NCBI GenBank assembly: GCA_044450785.1
Contig: JBIOJM010000129.1
Location: 1-25,224 of the forward strand
DNA: 25,224 nt
Direction of reading: 5' to 3'
Source of the DNA: JBIOJM01 sp044450785
Lineage (GTDB): Bacteria > Planctomycetota > Planctomycetia > Isosphaerales > Isosphaeraceae
Part shown: in pieces, positions 16,288 through 24,934 of the stretch
How positions within the stretch are numbered: the first letter of the stretch is position 1
Layout: each line of letters opens with the position of its first letter
Position numbers and translations under genes: made by a program
Notes under the pieces: model-generated
The model's database searches: none
Seen by the model: the letters and a program-made list of their open reading frames with translations, nothing else
Told to the model about the DNA's origin: nothing

Positions 16288-17055
16288 ATGCCCGTGCGCG
16301 GTCGTCTCAAGAAAGGGCAGCTCGGCTTTTCGATGCCTGCCTACGCCCCGCTATTCCCGAAGCCGCCTTATTTTTACAAAAATGCGACTCTGATGATTTT
16401 CAAGTATGTCACCAACGAGTCGGCGGCACGCATGGTCCCGGACGTGGTCGAGCTGGCCGACCCGCCGACGGCCGGGCTGGTCTTCGCCTCCTACCCAGCG
16501 AGCAACCTCGGCCCCTACGACGAGGTCGTGCTGTTCCTCGACGTCGTCTTCCAAGGCCGGCCGCTCCAGTATGCCGCGTTTCTCTACGTGACGACCGACG
16601 CGGCGATGGCGGCCGGTCGCGAGATGGGGGGGTATCCCAAGAAGATCGCGCGGATCAAGTTTCTGCCCGGACCGGCCCAGACGGCGGTCCTGGAGCGACC
16701 CGCCGGCCTGCGAATCTGCACCGGCACGATGCGCCCCGAGCAACGGCTGGTGCCGGCCGCCGACCCGCAGAAGTCGGCCACTGCGCCCCCTCCGATGGTG
16801 CTCAACTACTTGACGCTCCGGCTGATCCCCAGTCCCCGGCTCAACCAACCGCCGACCTTGGTCGAGCTCCTGGAGACGCACTGGACGATCGACTGCAGCG
16901 AGGTGTGGACCGGACCGGGCTCGTGCCAGCTCACCGGCGCCTCGGAGCTCGACCCGCTGCACTGGGCGCCGGTCATCCAGCCGATTGTCTGCGAGCTGGT
17001 CAAGGGCGACATCCGTGTCGACCTCAACGATCAGCCCTGCGAGACGCCGCTATAG
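16288..17055 (+). CDS. Acetoacetate decarboxylase-family protein
   Basis: This 255-residue protein matches the acetoacetate decarboxylase (ADC) fold family. The hallmark GREMGGYPKKIARIKF is at about 110-125. Lys118 is the likely Schiff-base lysine and Lys119 its pKa-lowering neighbour, as with Lys115/Lys116 of the clostridial enzyme. An acidic residue in NLGPYDEVVLFLDV around 73-86 fits the conserved glutamate region. Family members decarboxylate beta-keto acids, but others act as aldolase or cyclase-like enzymes, so acetoacetate is not assured. A strong AAGGAG lies 7 bases before the ATG. The gene follows the cytochrome c gene by 63 bases on the same strand and is the third of the operon. 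No acetone-pathway CoA transferase is nearby, which argues for a different substrate, perhaps a keto or oxidised lipid made by the upstream enzymes (inference). It ends in TAG, right before the heptamer repeats. Confidence 0.9.
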   Translation: MPVRGRLKKGQLGFSMPAYAPLFPKPPYFYKNATLMIFKYVTNESAARMVPDVVELADPPTAGLVFASYPASNLGPYDEVVLFLDVVFQGRPLQYAAFLYVTTDAAMAAGREMGGYPKKIARIKFLPGPAQTAVLERPAGLRICTGTMRPEQRLVPAADPQKSATAPPPMVLNYLTLRLIPSPRLNQPPTLVELLETHWTIDCSEVWTGPGSCQLTGASELDPLHWAPVIQPIVCELVKGDIRVDLNDQPCETPL

Positions 17056-17057
17056 AA

Positions 17058-17139
17058 AAGGATGAAGGATGAAGGATGAAGGATGAGTCGGAAATCGCTC
17101 GATCACGAAGGATCCTGTCAATCCTTCATCCTTCGTCCT
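17058..17139 (+). terminator. Heptamer repeat hairpin ending the catalase-patatin operon
   Basis: Four exact AAGGATG units (17058-17085) begin 3 bases after the ADC stop. Two inverted ATCCTTC units and a variant follow at 17121-17139. Bases 17059-17077 can pair with 17121-17139 over 19 bp with one G-U pair. No T-tract follows, so this is not a classic intrinsic terminator; it may still end or protect the transcript. The design (repeat block, spacer, inverted block at a gene end) is the same as at 2331-2452. Confidence 0.55.
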
Positions 17140-17194
17140 GCCGTCATCGCCCTCCCCGAATCACGATGAGCCATCCGGCCTCGGGTCAAGTCCG

Positions 17195-20100
17195 TTGAAA
17201 ACGAACCCCCTCGACACATTCACGGGCACGGAGCGGTTCAAGATCCGGCGGCGCCTGGGCGCGGGCGGCATGGGCGTCGTGTACGAGGCATTCGACCGCG
17301 AGCGGGACGAGCGGGTCGCGCTCAAGACCATCCTGCGGCTGGATGCCTCGACGCTCTACCGGTTCAAGAACGAATTCCGGTCGCTGGCGGACGTCACCCA
17401 TCCCAGCCTGGTGCGGCTTTATGAGCTGTTCTCGGAGGGGAACCAGTGGTTCTTCACGATGGAGCTGGTGGAGGGGGTGGATTTTCTCGAGTTCGTTTGT
17501 CCGGATCGGACCCTGCCGGCGGAAGACACGCTGGATCAGACGGATGCCGGGGAGGCGGACCGATCGACCCAGAAGGACTCGACGCCGGCAGCGTCTCCGG
17601 CCGACGGGGCAAACCCGCTCCCTGCGCCGGCCGATGCGGAGTCGACCGCTTCCTTGGGTTCGACCGAGATGGCCGGCGCCGGTCTCGAGAGTTCACGGGA
17701 CCAGACCGATACGATGGCGCCTGAGGCATCGCGACTCGCCTCGACGGACGTCGATCCGGAAGGCCCGTCCCCGCCCTCGCCGCGCCCCGCAACGACCGGC
17801 TCGACTGCCCAGGGCTCAGGATCGGAATCTCCCGTGCCGAGCACGACGGTCGAGCCGGCGACGTCGCTCCCCGCGCCCGAAGCGGGTCGACCGGCGGTCC
17901 GCCGCCCGGACTATGCGCGTCTTCGGGAGGCATTGAGACAGTTGGCCGAGGTGCTGAACGAGCTGCATGCGCAGGGGAGGCTGCACCGGGACATCAAGCC
18001 ATCGAACGTTCTGGTGACGCGGCGCGGCCGGCTGGTCCTGCTGGACTTTGGGCTATCGACGAACGTGGATGCTCGGACGGACCCGGAGACGACGGACGGG
18101 CACATTGTCGGAACGGCGGCCTACATGGCGCCGGAGCAGGCTGGGGGCTGCCCGGTGACCGCGGCCAGCGACTGGTACGCGGTGGGTGTGATGCTCTACA
18201 GAGCGCTGACCGGCCGCCTGCCGCACGGGGGCAAGGTGCTGGAGATCCTGATGGAAAAGCAGCGGTCAGACCCGTCGCGTCCCGCGGCGCTGTTCCAGGA
18301 TGTCCCTGAAGAACTGGACCGGCTGTGCATGGATCTGCTGGGTCGGGACCCCGGCGAGCGTCCGCCGGGGGAGGAGATCCTGCGGCGGTTGGGGGGGGTG
18401 GCGGGCGAAGCGTCACGGCTGGCCGCTCAGCGGCGTTTGTTCGTGGGCCGTGAGTCCCAGCTCGCCGCGCTGAGTGCGGCGTTCAAGGACATGTGCCAGG
18501 GCCAGACGGTCGCCGTGTTCGTGCACGGCCGCTCGGGGGTAGGCAAGAGCTCGCTCATCCAGCGATTCCTGGAGGGGCTGTTCGAGCGCGGCGAGGCCGT
18601 CATCCTGGCCGGACGGTGCTACGAACAGGAGTCGGTGGCGTACAAGGCGGTCGACACGTTGATCGACTCCCTCTCTCGGTACCTGCGCCGGCTGTCCCGG
18701 CGCGAGGCGGACGCCCTGATGCCGCGGGATGTGTCGACGCTGGCGCAGGTTTTTCCGGTGTTGCGGCGGGTCGAGGCGGTGGCCGAGGCGCCCCTCCGTC
18801 CGCACGTGGTTCCAGACCAACTGGAGCTGCGGCGCCGGGCGTTCGCCGCCTTGCGCGAGCTGGTCGCGCGGATCGGGGACCGGCGGCCGCTCGTGCTGGC
18901 GATCGACGATCTCCAGTGGGGTGACCTGGACAGTGCCGTCCTGCTCTCGGACCTGTTGCGCCCACCCGATGCACCGGTGCTCCTGCTGGTTGGCTCGTAC
19001 CGGAGCGAATACGCGACGTTCAGCCCGTTTCTGCGGGTGCTGCTGGACCGAGAGAGCGATGGCTCCCACCCCCGCGATCACCGCGAAGTCGCCCTGGAGC
19101 CACTGACGTTGGGTGAGGGCCGGGAGCTGGCGCTGCGGTTGATTGGTCAAGACGACCCGGCCGCGGTGGCGCTGGCCGAGACCATCGTCCGCGAGTCGGG
19201 GGGCAGTCCGTACTTCGTCTACGAGCTGGTGGAATACCTGAAGGAAGGGGGCGAGCTGGGCGAAGGCGGGACCTTGTCGACCCACTTCAGCCTGGACAGT
19301 GTGCTCGGGCGGCGGATCGGGCGGCTGCCCGTGGAGGCGGCGAGCCTGCTGGAAGTGCTGGCCCTTGCGGGCCAGCCGCTGCGTCAAGCGATCGCTTGCC
19401 GGGCCGCGGGCCTGGGCGCGGAGGGGTTTTCCGGGCTGGCGCTGTTGCGGGCCCAGCATCTGGTACGGGGTACGGGCCTGGGATCGCTCGACGAGGTGGA
19501 GACCTACCACGACCGGATCCGGGAGACGGTGAGCAACCATCTGAGCGCCGAGCGGGCGCGCGAATTGAACGGGCGCCTGGCCTGGGAGCTCGAGAAGGCG
19601 GGAGGGGCGGACCCAGAAACGTTGGGCGTGCATTTCGAGGGGGCCGACGAGCTGGCGAAGGCGGGCCACTACTACGGGCTCGCGGCGGACGAGGCGAGCG
19701 AGGCACTGGCGTTCGATCGGGCCGTCAAGCTGTATCGCCGCGCGCTCGAGCTGGGCCCGGGCGACCCGGCCGCCGCGCGGCGGATCCGCGCGCGGTTGGG
19801 TGATGCGCTGGCCAACGTCGGTCGTGGCGTGGAGGCGGCGCACGCGTACCAGGAGGCGGCGGTCGACGCGGAGCACCTCGAGCTGATCGAGCTGCAGCGC
19901 CGCGCGGCTTACCAGTTCCTGGTGAGCGGCCACATTGACGAGGGGCTGTCGGCCTTCGGCGCGATCCTCGACCGGGTGGGACTGAGCCTGCCCCCCACGC
20001 CGCGGCGGGCACTTTTTCGCCTGTTGCTCAGCCGGGCCCGCCTCCGGCTGCGCGGCCTGGGTTACCGCGAGCGCGCGCCCGCCCAGGTGCCGGGCGAGAA

Positions 20101-21253
20101 GCTCGAGCTGATCGACATTTCCCGATCGGTGGCCGTCGGCATCAGCGTGGTGGACGTGATCCGGGGGGCGGACTACCAGACCAGGAGCTTGCTGCTGGCG
20201 CTCCAGGCCGGTGAGCCGCTCCGGATTGCACTCGCCCTCGGGTGGGAGGCCGTACACGTGGCCTGCCAGGGGCGGCCGGCCTGGCGGCGGACGGAGCGAC
20301 TGGTTGCAGCCGCCGGCAGCCTGGCGAACCGGCTCGGGCATCCTCATGCCCTCGGCATGGCCAGCCTCTCGGCCGGAGCAGCCGAATTCCTGATCGGCCG
20401 GTACCGCTCCGGGCTCGAGTTGCTCAACAACGCCGAGGCCATCTTTCGCGAGCGGTGCACGGGCGTTATCTGGGAGCTGGACACCGCCCGGATCTTCGCC
20501 CTCTGGTCACTGTTCTACCTGGGCGGCCTGGCCGAGCTCGGCGAGCGCTGCCAGGTCATCTTCCATGAGGCAAGCGAACGCGGCGACCGGTACATGGTCG
20601 CCACCCCCGGGCCCTTCGTCGGGACCGTCGTCCGGCTGGCCGAGGACGACCTCGACGGCGCGCGCCGGTTCGCCCGTGAGGCGCTGGGACCGTGGTCGCA
20701 TCAAGGCTTTCACATTCAGCACCTCAATTTTTATTATGGGAGCCTTTACATTGACTCGTACGCCGGCGATGCGGCGGGTGCCTGGCGGCGGATCACCGAG
20801 ACGGAGCCGCTGCTGGAGTCCTCGCTCTTGTTGCGGATCCAGCAGGTGCAAGCCGACGTGATCCAGCATAAGGGGCGCTGCGCCGTGGCGATGGCGGCGG
20901 TCTCGGCCGATCCGGAGCCGCTGCTTCGCCAGGCGGAGAAGTCAGCGCGGCGCCTGGACCGTCAGCAAACGCCGTGGGCCTGTGCACTGGCCCAACTGAT
21001 CAAGGCCGGCGTGGCCTCGGTCCGTGGCGATGCCGGCCGCGCCGAACGGCTTCTGGCTGACGCGGCCGAGCGGTTCGAGTCCGCGGACATGGGGCTCTTT
21101 GCAGCCTCGGCGCGGCGCCAGCTCGGTCAACTGCGCGGAGGGGACGAAGGCCGCGGGCTGATCGAACGAGCCGATGCCTGGATGCGCGCCCAGTCGATCC
21201 GCAATCCGGCCCGGATGGCTTCATGCCTGGCGCCGGGCTTCCCGCAAGCGTAG
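17195..21253 (+). CDS. Ser/Thr protein kinase fused to AAA-type ATPase and helical repeats
   Basis: A Hanks-type kinase comes first: the glycine loop LGAGGMGVVYEAFD at about 21-34, Lys44, Glu60 of helix C, HRDIKPSN near 264, DFGLS and MAPEQ. Within it, from about 105 to 230, sits a Ser/Thr/Pro/Ala-rich stretch of low complexity between the two lobes, so the kinase is split by a disordered insert. From about 408 an ORC/STAND-like ATPase follows, with VGRESQLAAL, the P-loop GRSGVGKSS near 444-452 and Walker B LVLAIDDLQW. The remaining half (about 790-1352) is Ala/Leu-rich helical repeat of TPR type. No transmembrane segment is visible, so it is probably cytoplasmic. The architecture is like the PknK/predicted-ATPase kinases common in planctomycetes; inputs and targets are unknown. 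The start is a TTG, the only good candidate ahead of the kinase domain, with no clear ribosome site. The neighbouring gene converges from the right with 16 bp between stops. Confidence 0.9.
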   Translation: MKTNPLDTFTGTERFKIRRRLGAGGMGVVYEAFDRERDERVALKTILRLDASTLYRFKNEFRSLADVTHPSLVRLYELFSEGNQWFFTMELVEGVDFLEFVCPDRTLPAEDTLDQTDAGEADRSTQKDSTPAASPADGANPLPAPADAESTASLGSTEMAGAGLESSRDQTDTMAPEASRLASTDVDPEGPSPPSPRPATTGSTAQGSGSESPVPSTTVEPATSLPAPEAGRPAVRRPDYARLREALRQLAEVLNELHAQGRLHRDIKPSNVLVTRRGRLVLLDFGLSTNVDARTDPETTDGHIVGTAAYMAPEQAGGCPVTAASDWYAVGVMLYRALTGRLPHGGKVLEILMEKQRSDPSRPAALFQDVPEELDRLCMDLLGRDPGERPPGEEILRRLGGVAGEASRLAAQRRLFVGRESQLAALSAAFKDMCQGQTVAVFVHGRSGVGKSSLIQRFLEGLFERGEAVILAGRCYEQESVAYKAVDTLIDSLSRYLRRLSRREADALMPRDVSTLAQVFPVLRRVEAVAEAPLRPHVVPDQLELRRRAFAALRELVARIGDRRPLVLAIDDLQWGDLDSAVLLSDLLRPPDAPVLLLVGSYRSEYATFSPFLRVLLDRESDGSHPRDHREVALEPLTLGEGRELALRLIGQDDPAAVALAETIVRESGGSPYFVYELVEYLKEGGELGEGGTLSTHFSLDSVLGRRIGRLPVEAASLLEVLALAGQPLRQAIACRAAGLGAEGFSGLALLRAQHLVRGTGLGSLDEVETYHDRIRETVSNHLSAERARELNGRLAWELEKAGGADPETLGVHFEGADELAKAGHYYGLAADEASEALAFDRAVKLYRRALELGPGDPAAARRIRARLGDALANVGRGVEAAHAYQEAAVDAEHLELIELQRRAAYQFLVSGHIDEGLSAFGAILDRVGLSLPPTPRRALFRLLLSRARLRLRGLGYRERAPAQVPGEKLELIDISRSVAVGISVVDVIRGADYQTRSLLLALQAGEPLRIALALGWEAVHVACQGRPAWRRTERLVAAAGSLANRLGHPHALGMASLSAGAAEFLIGRYRSGLELLNNAEAIFRERCTGVIWELDTARIFALWSLFYLGGLAELGERCQVIFHEASERGDRYMVATPGPFVGTVVRLAEDDLDGARRFAREALGPWSHQGFHIQHLNFYYGSLYIDSYAGDAAGAWRRITETEPLLESSLLLRIQQVQADVIQHKGRCAVAMAAVSADPEPLLRQAEKSARRLDRQQTPWACALAQLIKAGVASVRGDAGRAERLLADAAERFESADMGLFAASARRQLGQLRGGDEGRGLIERADAWMRAQSIRNPARMASCLAPGFPQA

Positions 21254-21269
21254 GACGGCCGGATAGAAT

Positions 21270-24023
21270 CTATTCCTTTCCCGCGCCCAGACGACTGACT
21301 TCGTCCTCGCCCGGCAAGCCGAAGGAATAGAGGACGCCGGTGAACTTCTTGGGGAAGTAGGCCTCGTAATCCGCCGGCGAGAAGAGCGTGTTGCCGCTGC
21401 CGGCGTAGACGCGCCCGCGTGAGACGGACGGCCCTGACCAGACCGGCCCGATGGCGATCTCCTTGAGGACCGCGCCCGTGGCCGCGTCGAGGGCGACCAG
21501 CTTTCCGCTGGCGACCGCCGTGAAATAGACGACGCCGTTCGCCACGGCGATGCCGGATGCGACCGGGTCGCCGACGTCCTTGTAAACGGGCCTCGGCGCC
21601 GGCCCACCGAGTGAGGCGACTTTGGGGCGTTCATGCCGCCAGCGCTCCGCCTTCGTGTCGGCGCTCAACGCGACCACTCGCCCGGCCGTCGGCGGAACGC
21701 CGCTGGCGGCCGGGGCCTCCTGCGACGCGAGCTGGAGCGCGTCGATGCCGTTGGTGAAGATCGTCGTCCCGTCGGTCGCGCAGCCCGTCTGCAGCCCGCC
21801 GATGCAGCTCGGCAGGGCGAGCATTCGCCGGTCCGGCCGCGGCGAGAGCGGATACGACGGCGGGCCGGCGTAGACGGGAGTGTGGTCGACGATCTGCCCG
21901 TCACTGGCCCTGAGGACGTAGAAGCCGCCGTTCTTGCAGCCCACCCCGACCACCTTGACCGGCTTTCCCTCGACGGGGATCGTGTAGACCTTCGGCGTGT
22001 CGCCGATCGATTGATCCTTGTAGCGCCCCTCCTTCGGATCGTACGACCGCATGGCATTCGTCCAGATGTCGCCGGGGTTGATCTGCGTGACCCACCGCTC
22101 GGCCCCGTCGCGGACGTCGAGCGCGACCACCGCGCACGACTCGCGGGTGTAGGGCCGCGGGTCGCCGGCGGTCGGCCGCCGCGGCGCTGTGTTGACGTCG
22201 GTGCCGAAGAAGATCGTCCCGGACTCCGCATCGAACGAGGGGGTGCTCCAGATCGAGCTCGTGGCCGGCCCGGAATAAAAGACGTGGTCGCCCCAGCTAT
22301 CCTTGATCGTGATCGGTGGGTTGAGGGGCTCGGGCTTGGGGCCAAGGTCGTACTTCCACAGGATGCGGCCGGTCTTCGGCTCGAGGGCGAGGACGAAGCC
22401 ACGGCCGGAGCTGCCCCGATAGAATGGCGACGCGGCAACCACCTGCTCGAGAGTGCCGCCGGCGGCGATCAGCTTGCCGCCGGCCTTGATCGGCGAAGCG
22501 AAAAAGACGTTGATCGGATGGGCGCCGGGGAAGCCCTGGGACCGGGAATTGAGCTTCCAGCGCTCCGCGCCGGTTGCCCGGTCGAGCGCGTAGAACCAGC
22601 CGCCGATGTCGCCGAAGAAGACGGTGTCATCGGTGACGAGCGCCGACCCCATGATGCCCTCGCCGGACGACAGGAAGCGGGCCCTCCGCACTCGCTGGTC
22701 AACCGCTTTCCCCTCGGATCGAGTCTGCCCCTGCCCGCGGGATGGATTGCGATAGCACCAGCGGACCTTGCCGTCGGGCGCCAGCTTGTAGAACGCCGGG
22801 TCGGTGGCCGTCCCGAAATAGACACAGCCGTCGACGACGACGGGCGTGGCATGGATGACCCCGATTTCCAGGTCCGAGCCCTTGGCGGGGAATCGCCATT
22901 TTTCCTCGAGCCGGCCGGCATTGGACGGGTCGATCGCCGTCTCACCCGGATTGAAGCGCGTGCCGATCACGTCGCGGTTGTACATCGGCCAATCCTTGGC
23001 GTCGGCCGACCCCGTGGAGGCCTTTGTCGGATCCTTCATTTTCAGATGCGCGTCGTACCATAGGACGGCCAGCTTCTGGGCCCGCGGGCGAGCTTCCCGG
23101 TAGATGCCGTAATGGGTGATTCCGGGGATCGTGACCAGCTTCTTGGGGCCCTTTGCCCGCTCGTAGGCCTTGATCGCGTGGTCTTTGTTGTCGAAGTACT
23201 CCTCCTTCTCCGCCAGGATGAAGAGCATGGCGCAGCCTGGCGCCTTGTCGACGTCGTCGACGGGCGCATAGTTCATCATGCGCTCACGGATCGGCGCGCC
23301 GCGGAGGCCCATGATGACGCGTTCGCCCGGCTTTGGGTAGCCGGCCTCGCCCCGGGCGCGGCCGGTCGCCTCGCGGAAGGTTTGTTGCCGGGCCGCGTCG
23401 CTCGCGACCACCCAGCGCGAATCCAGGGCCGGCACCTGGCAGACAATGGCCTTGACCCGGGGGTCGCGGGCGGCGGCGTAGGCGACGTGCCCGCCGGAGT
23501 AGCTCGACCCCCAGAGGCCGATGTGCTCTTTGTCGCACTGGGGCTCGCCCCAGGCCCAATGGATGGCGTTCTGCAGGTCGGTCGTCTGGTCGATCGGGTC
23601 GACGACCTCGCGGACCTCCCGCACCTCGGCGGTGAACCGGCGCCCCGGCCGCTCGGCCGGGGCCGGACCGGTCAGGAGCAACCGGGCGTCGCTGGCGCCC
23701 CAGCCGCGGTAGTCGAACGTCACCGCGAGATAGCCGGCCCGGGCCAGCGCGATTGCCTCCGGGCGCAGGTCCCTGGCCAGACCGCCCCAGCCGTGACACA
23801 GGATCACGGTCGGGAGCCTCTTGCCTTCCAGCGACTTGAGCGAGAACAGCTCCGCCGCCATGCGGGTGCCCTCGCTCATGATGTTCCGGGTCTGGAAGCG
23901 GATGTCCTTTGGCGGCTCGAACGATACGACGGCCTGCGCGGAGGCGATCGGCGCATGGACGGCCGCCCACAGAACCATCATCGGCAACACCAGGCGAAGC
24001 GGATTCGTCATCGTGGACCTCAT
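21270..24023 (-). CDS. Secreted alpha/beta-hydrolase fused to a PQQ-type beta-propeller
   Basis: The protein starts with a signal peptide (MRSTMTNPLRLVLPMM, cleavage near IASAQA). The first domain (about 40-335) is a serine alpha/beta-hydrolase: PTVILCHGWGGLARDLRPEA, FDYRGWGASD, the nucleophile elbow GSSYSGG near 170 and a late ITHYG with a candidate catalytic His. It resembles the dienelactone hydrolase/peptidase S15 type. The second domain (about 345-915) is a PQQ-repeat propeller: DWPMYNRDVIGTRFN, DPSNAGRLEEKWRFP, ATPVVVDGCVYFGT, repeated WR or WKY docking motifs. It looks like poly(vinyl alcohol) dehydrogenase or quinoprotein alcohol dehydrogenase domains, but with no haem c site. It may oxidise an alcohol and hydrolyse the product in the periplasm (inference). 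The start could be 24023 or 24011; longer starts to 24143 lack signal character. The stop is 16 bp from that of the kinase gene on the other strand. Confidence 0.87.
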   Translation of the reverse strand: MRSTMTNPLRLVLPMMVLWAAVHAPIASAQAVVSFEPPKDIRFQTRNIMSEGTRMAAELFSLKSLEGKRLPTVILCHGWGGLARDLRPEAIALARAGYLAVTFDYRGWGASDARLLLTGPAPAERPGRRFTAEVREVREVVDPIDQTTDLQNAIHWAWGEPQCDKEHIGLWGSSYSGGHVAYAAARDPRVKAIVCQVPALDSRWVVASDAARQQTFREATGRARGEAGYPKPGERVIMGLRGAPIRERMMNYAPVDDVDKAPGCAMLFILAEKEEYFDNKDHAIKAYERAKGPKKLVTIPGITHYGIYREARPRAQKLAVLWYDAHLKMKDPTKASTGSADAKDWPMYNRDVIGTRFNPGETAIDPSNAGRLEEKWRFPAKGSDLEIGVIHATPVVVDGCVYFGTATDPAFYKLAPDGKVRWCYRNPSRGQGQTRSEGKAVDQRVRRARFLSSGEGIMGSALVTDDTVFFGDIGGWFYALDRATGAERWKLNSRSQGFPGAHPINVFFASPIKAGGKLIAAGGTLEQVVAASPFYRGSSGRGFVLALEPKTGRILWKYDLGPKPEPLNPPITIKDSWGDHVFYSGPATSSIWSTPSFDAESGTIFFGTDVNTAPRRPTAGDPRPYTRESCAVVALDVRDGAERWVTQINPGDIWTNAMRSYDPKEGRYKDQSIGDTPKVYTIPVEGKPVKVVGVGCKNGGFYVLRASDGQIVDHTPVYAGPPSYPLSPRPDRRMLALPSCIGGLQTGCATDGTTIFTNGIDALQLASQEAPAASGVPPTAGRVVALSADTKAERWRHERPKVASLGGPAPRPVYKDVGDPVASGIAVANGVVYFTAVASGKLVALDAATGAVLKEIAIGPVWSGPSVSRGRVYAGSGNTLFSPADYEAYFPKKFTGVLYSFGLPGEDEVSRLGAGKE

Positions 24024-24312
24024 GCTCGATTTGCCGAACATCATCGCGAGATGCGAGAGGGCGTTTTTCGCCGGCGATTTGCGGCCGGCCCGATCACCTC
24101 GAGCCGGGCATCGCGCATCACCGGCCCATGTAGACGACATCACGGTGAACGGAGCACGTCAAGAGCCTGGACACCAAAAGGGCGGGCGAGGGTCGTCCGA
24201 CGGGAGCATTGCGATGCGCAAACGGACCCGAAACCTTACAATCGAGACCGCGGTCGATCACGCTGGGTTGAAGACAAGATCGAAACACCTTTATTCGAAC
24301 TGGGGCCGATCC
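24024..24312. promoter_or_regulatory. Divergent promoter region for the PQQ-hydrolase and DUF1579 genes
   Basis: This 289-bp gap lies between outward-facing genes. A weak plus-strand promoter can be drawn: TTGAAG at 24268-24273 and TTATTC at 24291-24296, spaced 17 bp. It would give a very short leader for the DUF1579 gene at 24313. I see no gene or clear operator here. Confidence 0.3.
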
Positions 24313-24921
24313 ATGGTGCTCTGCAATCGTCGAATGCTTGTCGTCGGGTTGGCGATCGTTTGTCTGGCGGGTGCCGGCCAGCCGCCGGAGAAGCGGAAGG
24401 ACGCTCAATCCACGTATGAGCCTCGGTCCGAGCCCGGGGCCGGTCAGAAGTATCTCGCGGCGTTCGCCGGCGAGTGGGAGGTCATCAAGACCTTCTATCC
24501 AAGGACCGGCGACCCGGTGAAGGTGTCTGGCCAGTGTCGCCAGACGATGATCCACGACGGCAAGTTCCTGCAGTCGGAGTTTGTCTTCGACCAGGCAGGC
24601 AAAAAGACGACCGGTCTGGGACTCGTGGGGTTCGACCCCCAGACCGGCCGCTTCACGACCATCTGGACCGATGCGCGTTCGACGCGGATGTCGCTGCGGC
24701 AGAGCGAGGGTCCATTCGACGGCAAGGAGATTGTGCTCCACGGCCGGCCGCTCGAGGACGACGGCAAGGGCCACCCTCCGTCGCGCACCGTCACCCGCCT
24801 CGAAGACCACGGCAGCCGGATCGTCCATCGCCAGTACATGGCCGGGCCCGACGGCGAGGAGCGGCTGATCATGGACCTCGTCATGACCCGGAGAGACAGG
24901 TCTCCCCCGGCCGGCCGTTGA
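24313..24921 (+). CDS. DUF1579-family exported protein
   Basis: The 202-residue protein begins with a short export signal: two arginines, then MLVVGLAIVCLAGAG. The mature part matches DUF1579, a beta-barrel-like domain of unknown function common in planctomycetes. It carries FAGEWEVIKTFYP, then GQCRQTMIHDGKFLQSEFVF, GLGLVGFDPQTGRFTTIWTDA, and near the end HRQYMAGPDGEERLIMDLVMTR. Similar domains are thought to bind small hydrophobic ligands, but this is not shown. I chose the ATG at 24313; one at 24334 would also leave a signal peptide. The frame is open far upstream to 23821, but that part overlaps the PQQ-hydrolase gene on the other strand and has no family character. It is divergent from the PQQ-hydrolase gene, and a tiny membrane-type reading frame follows 13 bases downstream. 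Confidence 0.82.
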   Translation: MVLCNRRMLVVGLAIVCLAGAGQPPEKRKDAQSTYEPRSEPGAGQKYLAAFAGEWEVIKTFYPRTGDPVKVSGQCRQTMIHDGKFLQSEFVFDQAGKKTTGLGLVGFDPQTGRFTTIWTDARSTRMSLRQSEGPFDGKEIVLHGRPLEDDGKGHPPSRTVTRLEDHGSRIVHRQYMAGPDGEERLIMDLVMTRRDRSPPAGR

Positions 24922-24934
24922 CGTCTCGATCGCA

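Noticed and set aside
18413..20347. Minus-strand open frame (644 codons) opposite the kinase-ATPase gene
   Set aside because: It runs antisense through the ATPase and helical-repeat regions, is Arg/Gln/Pro-rich and shows no family motif.
21254..21269. Bidirectional terminator between the convergent kinase and PQQ-hydrolase genes
   Set aside because: Only 16 bases lie between the stops; the nearby ATAGA/TCTAT pair has a one-base loop and no T-tract.
21633..23063. Plus-strand open frame (476 codons) opposite the PQQ propeller
   Set aside because: The minus strand carries repeated PQQ-type motifs; this frame is an Arg/Asp/Gly-rich shadow.
23821..24312. N-terminal extension of the DUF1579 gene
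   Set aside because: The frame is open, but it overlaps the divergent hydrolase gene, has no family character, and the signal peptide begins at 24313.
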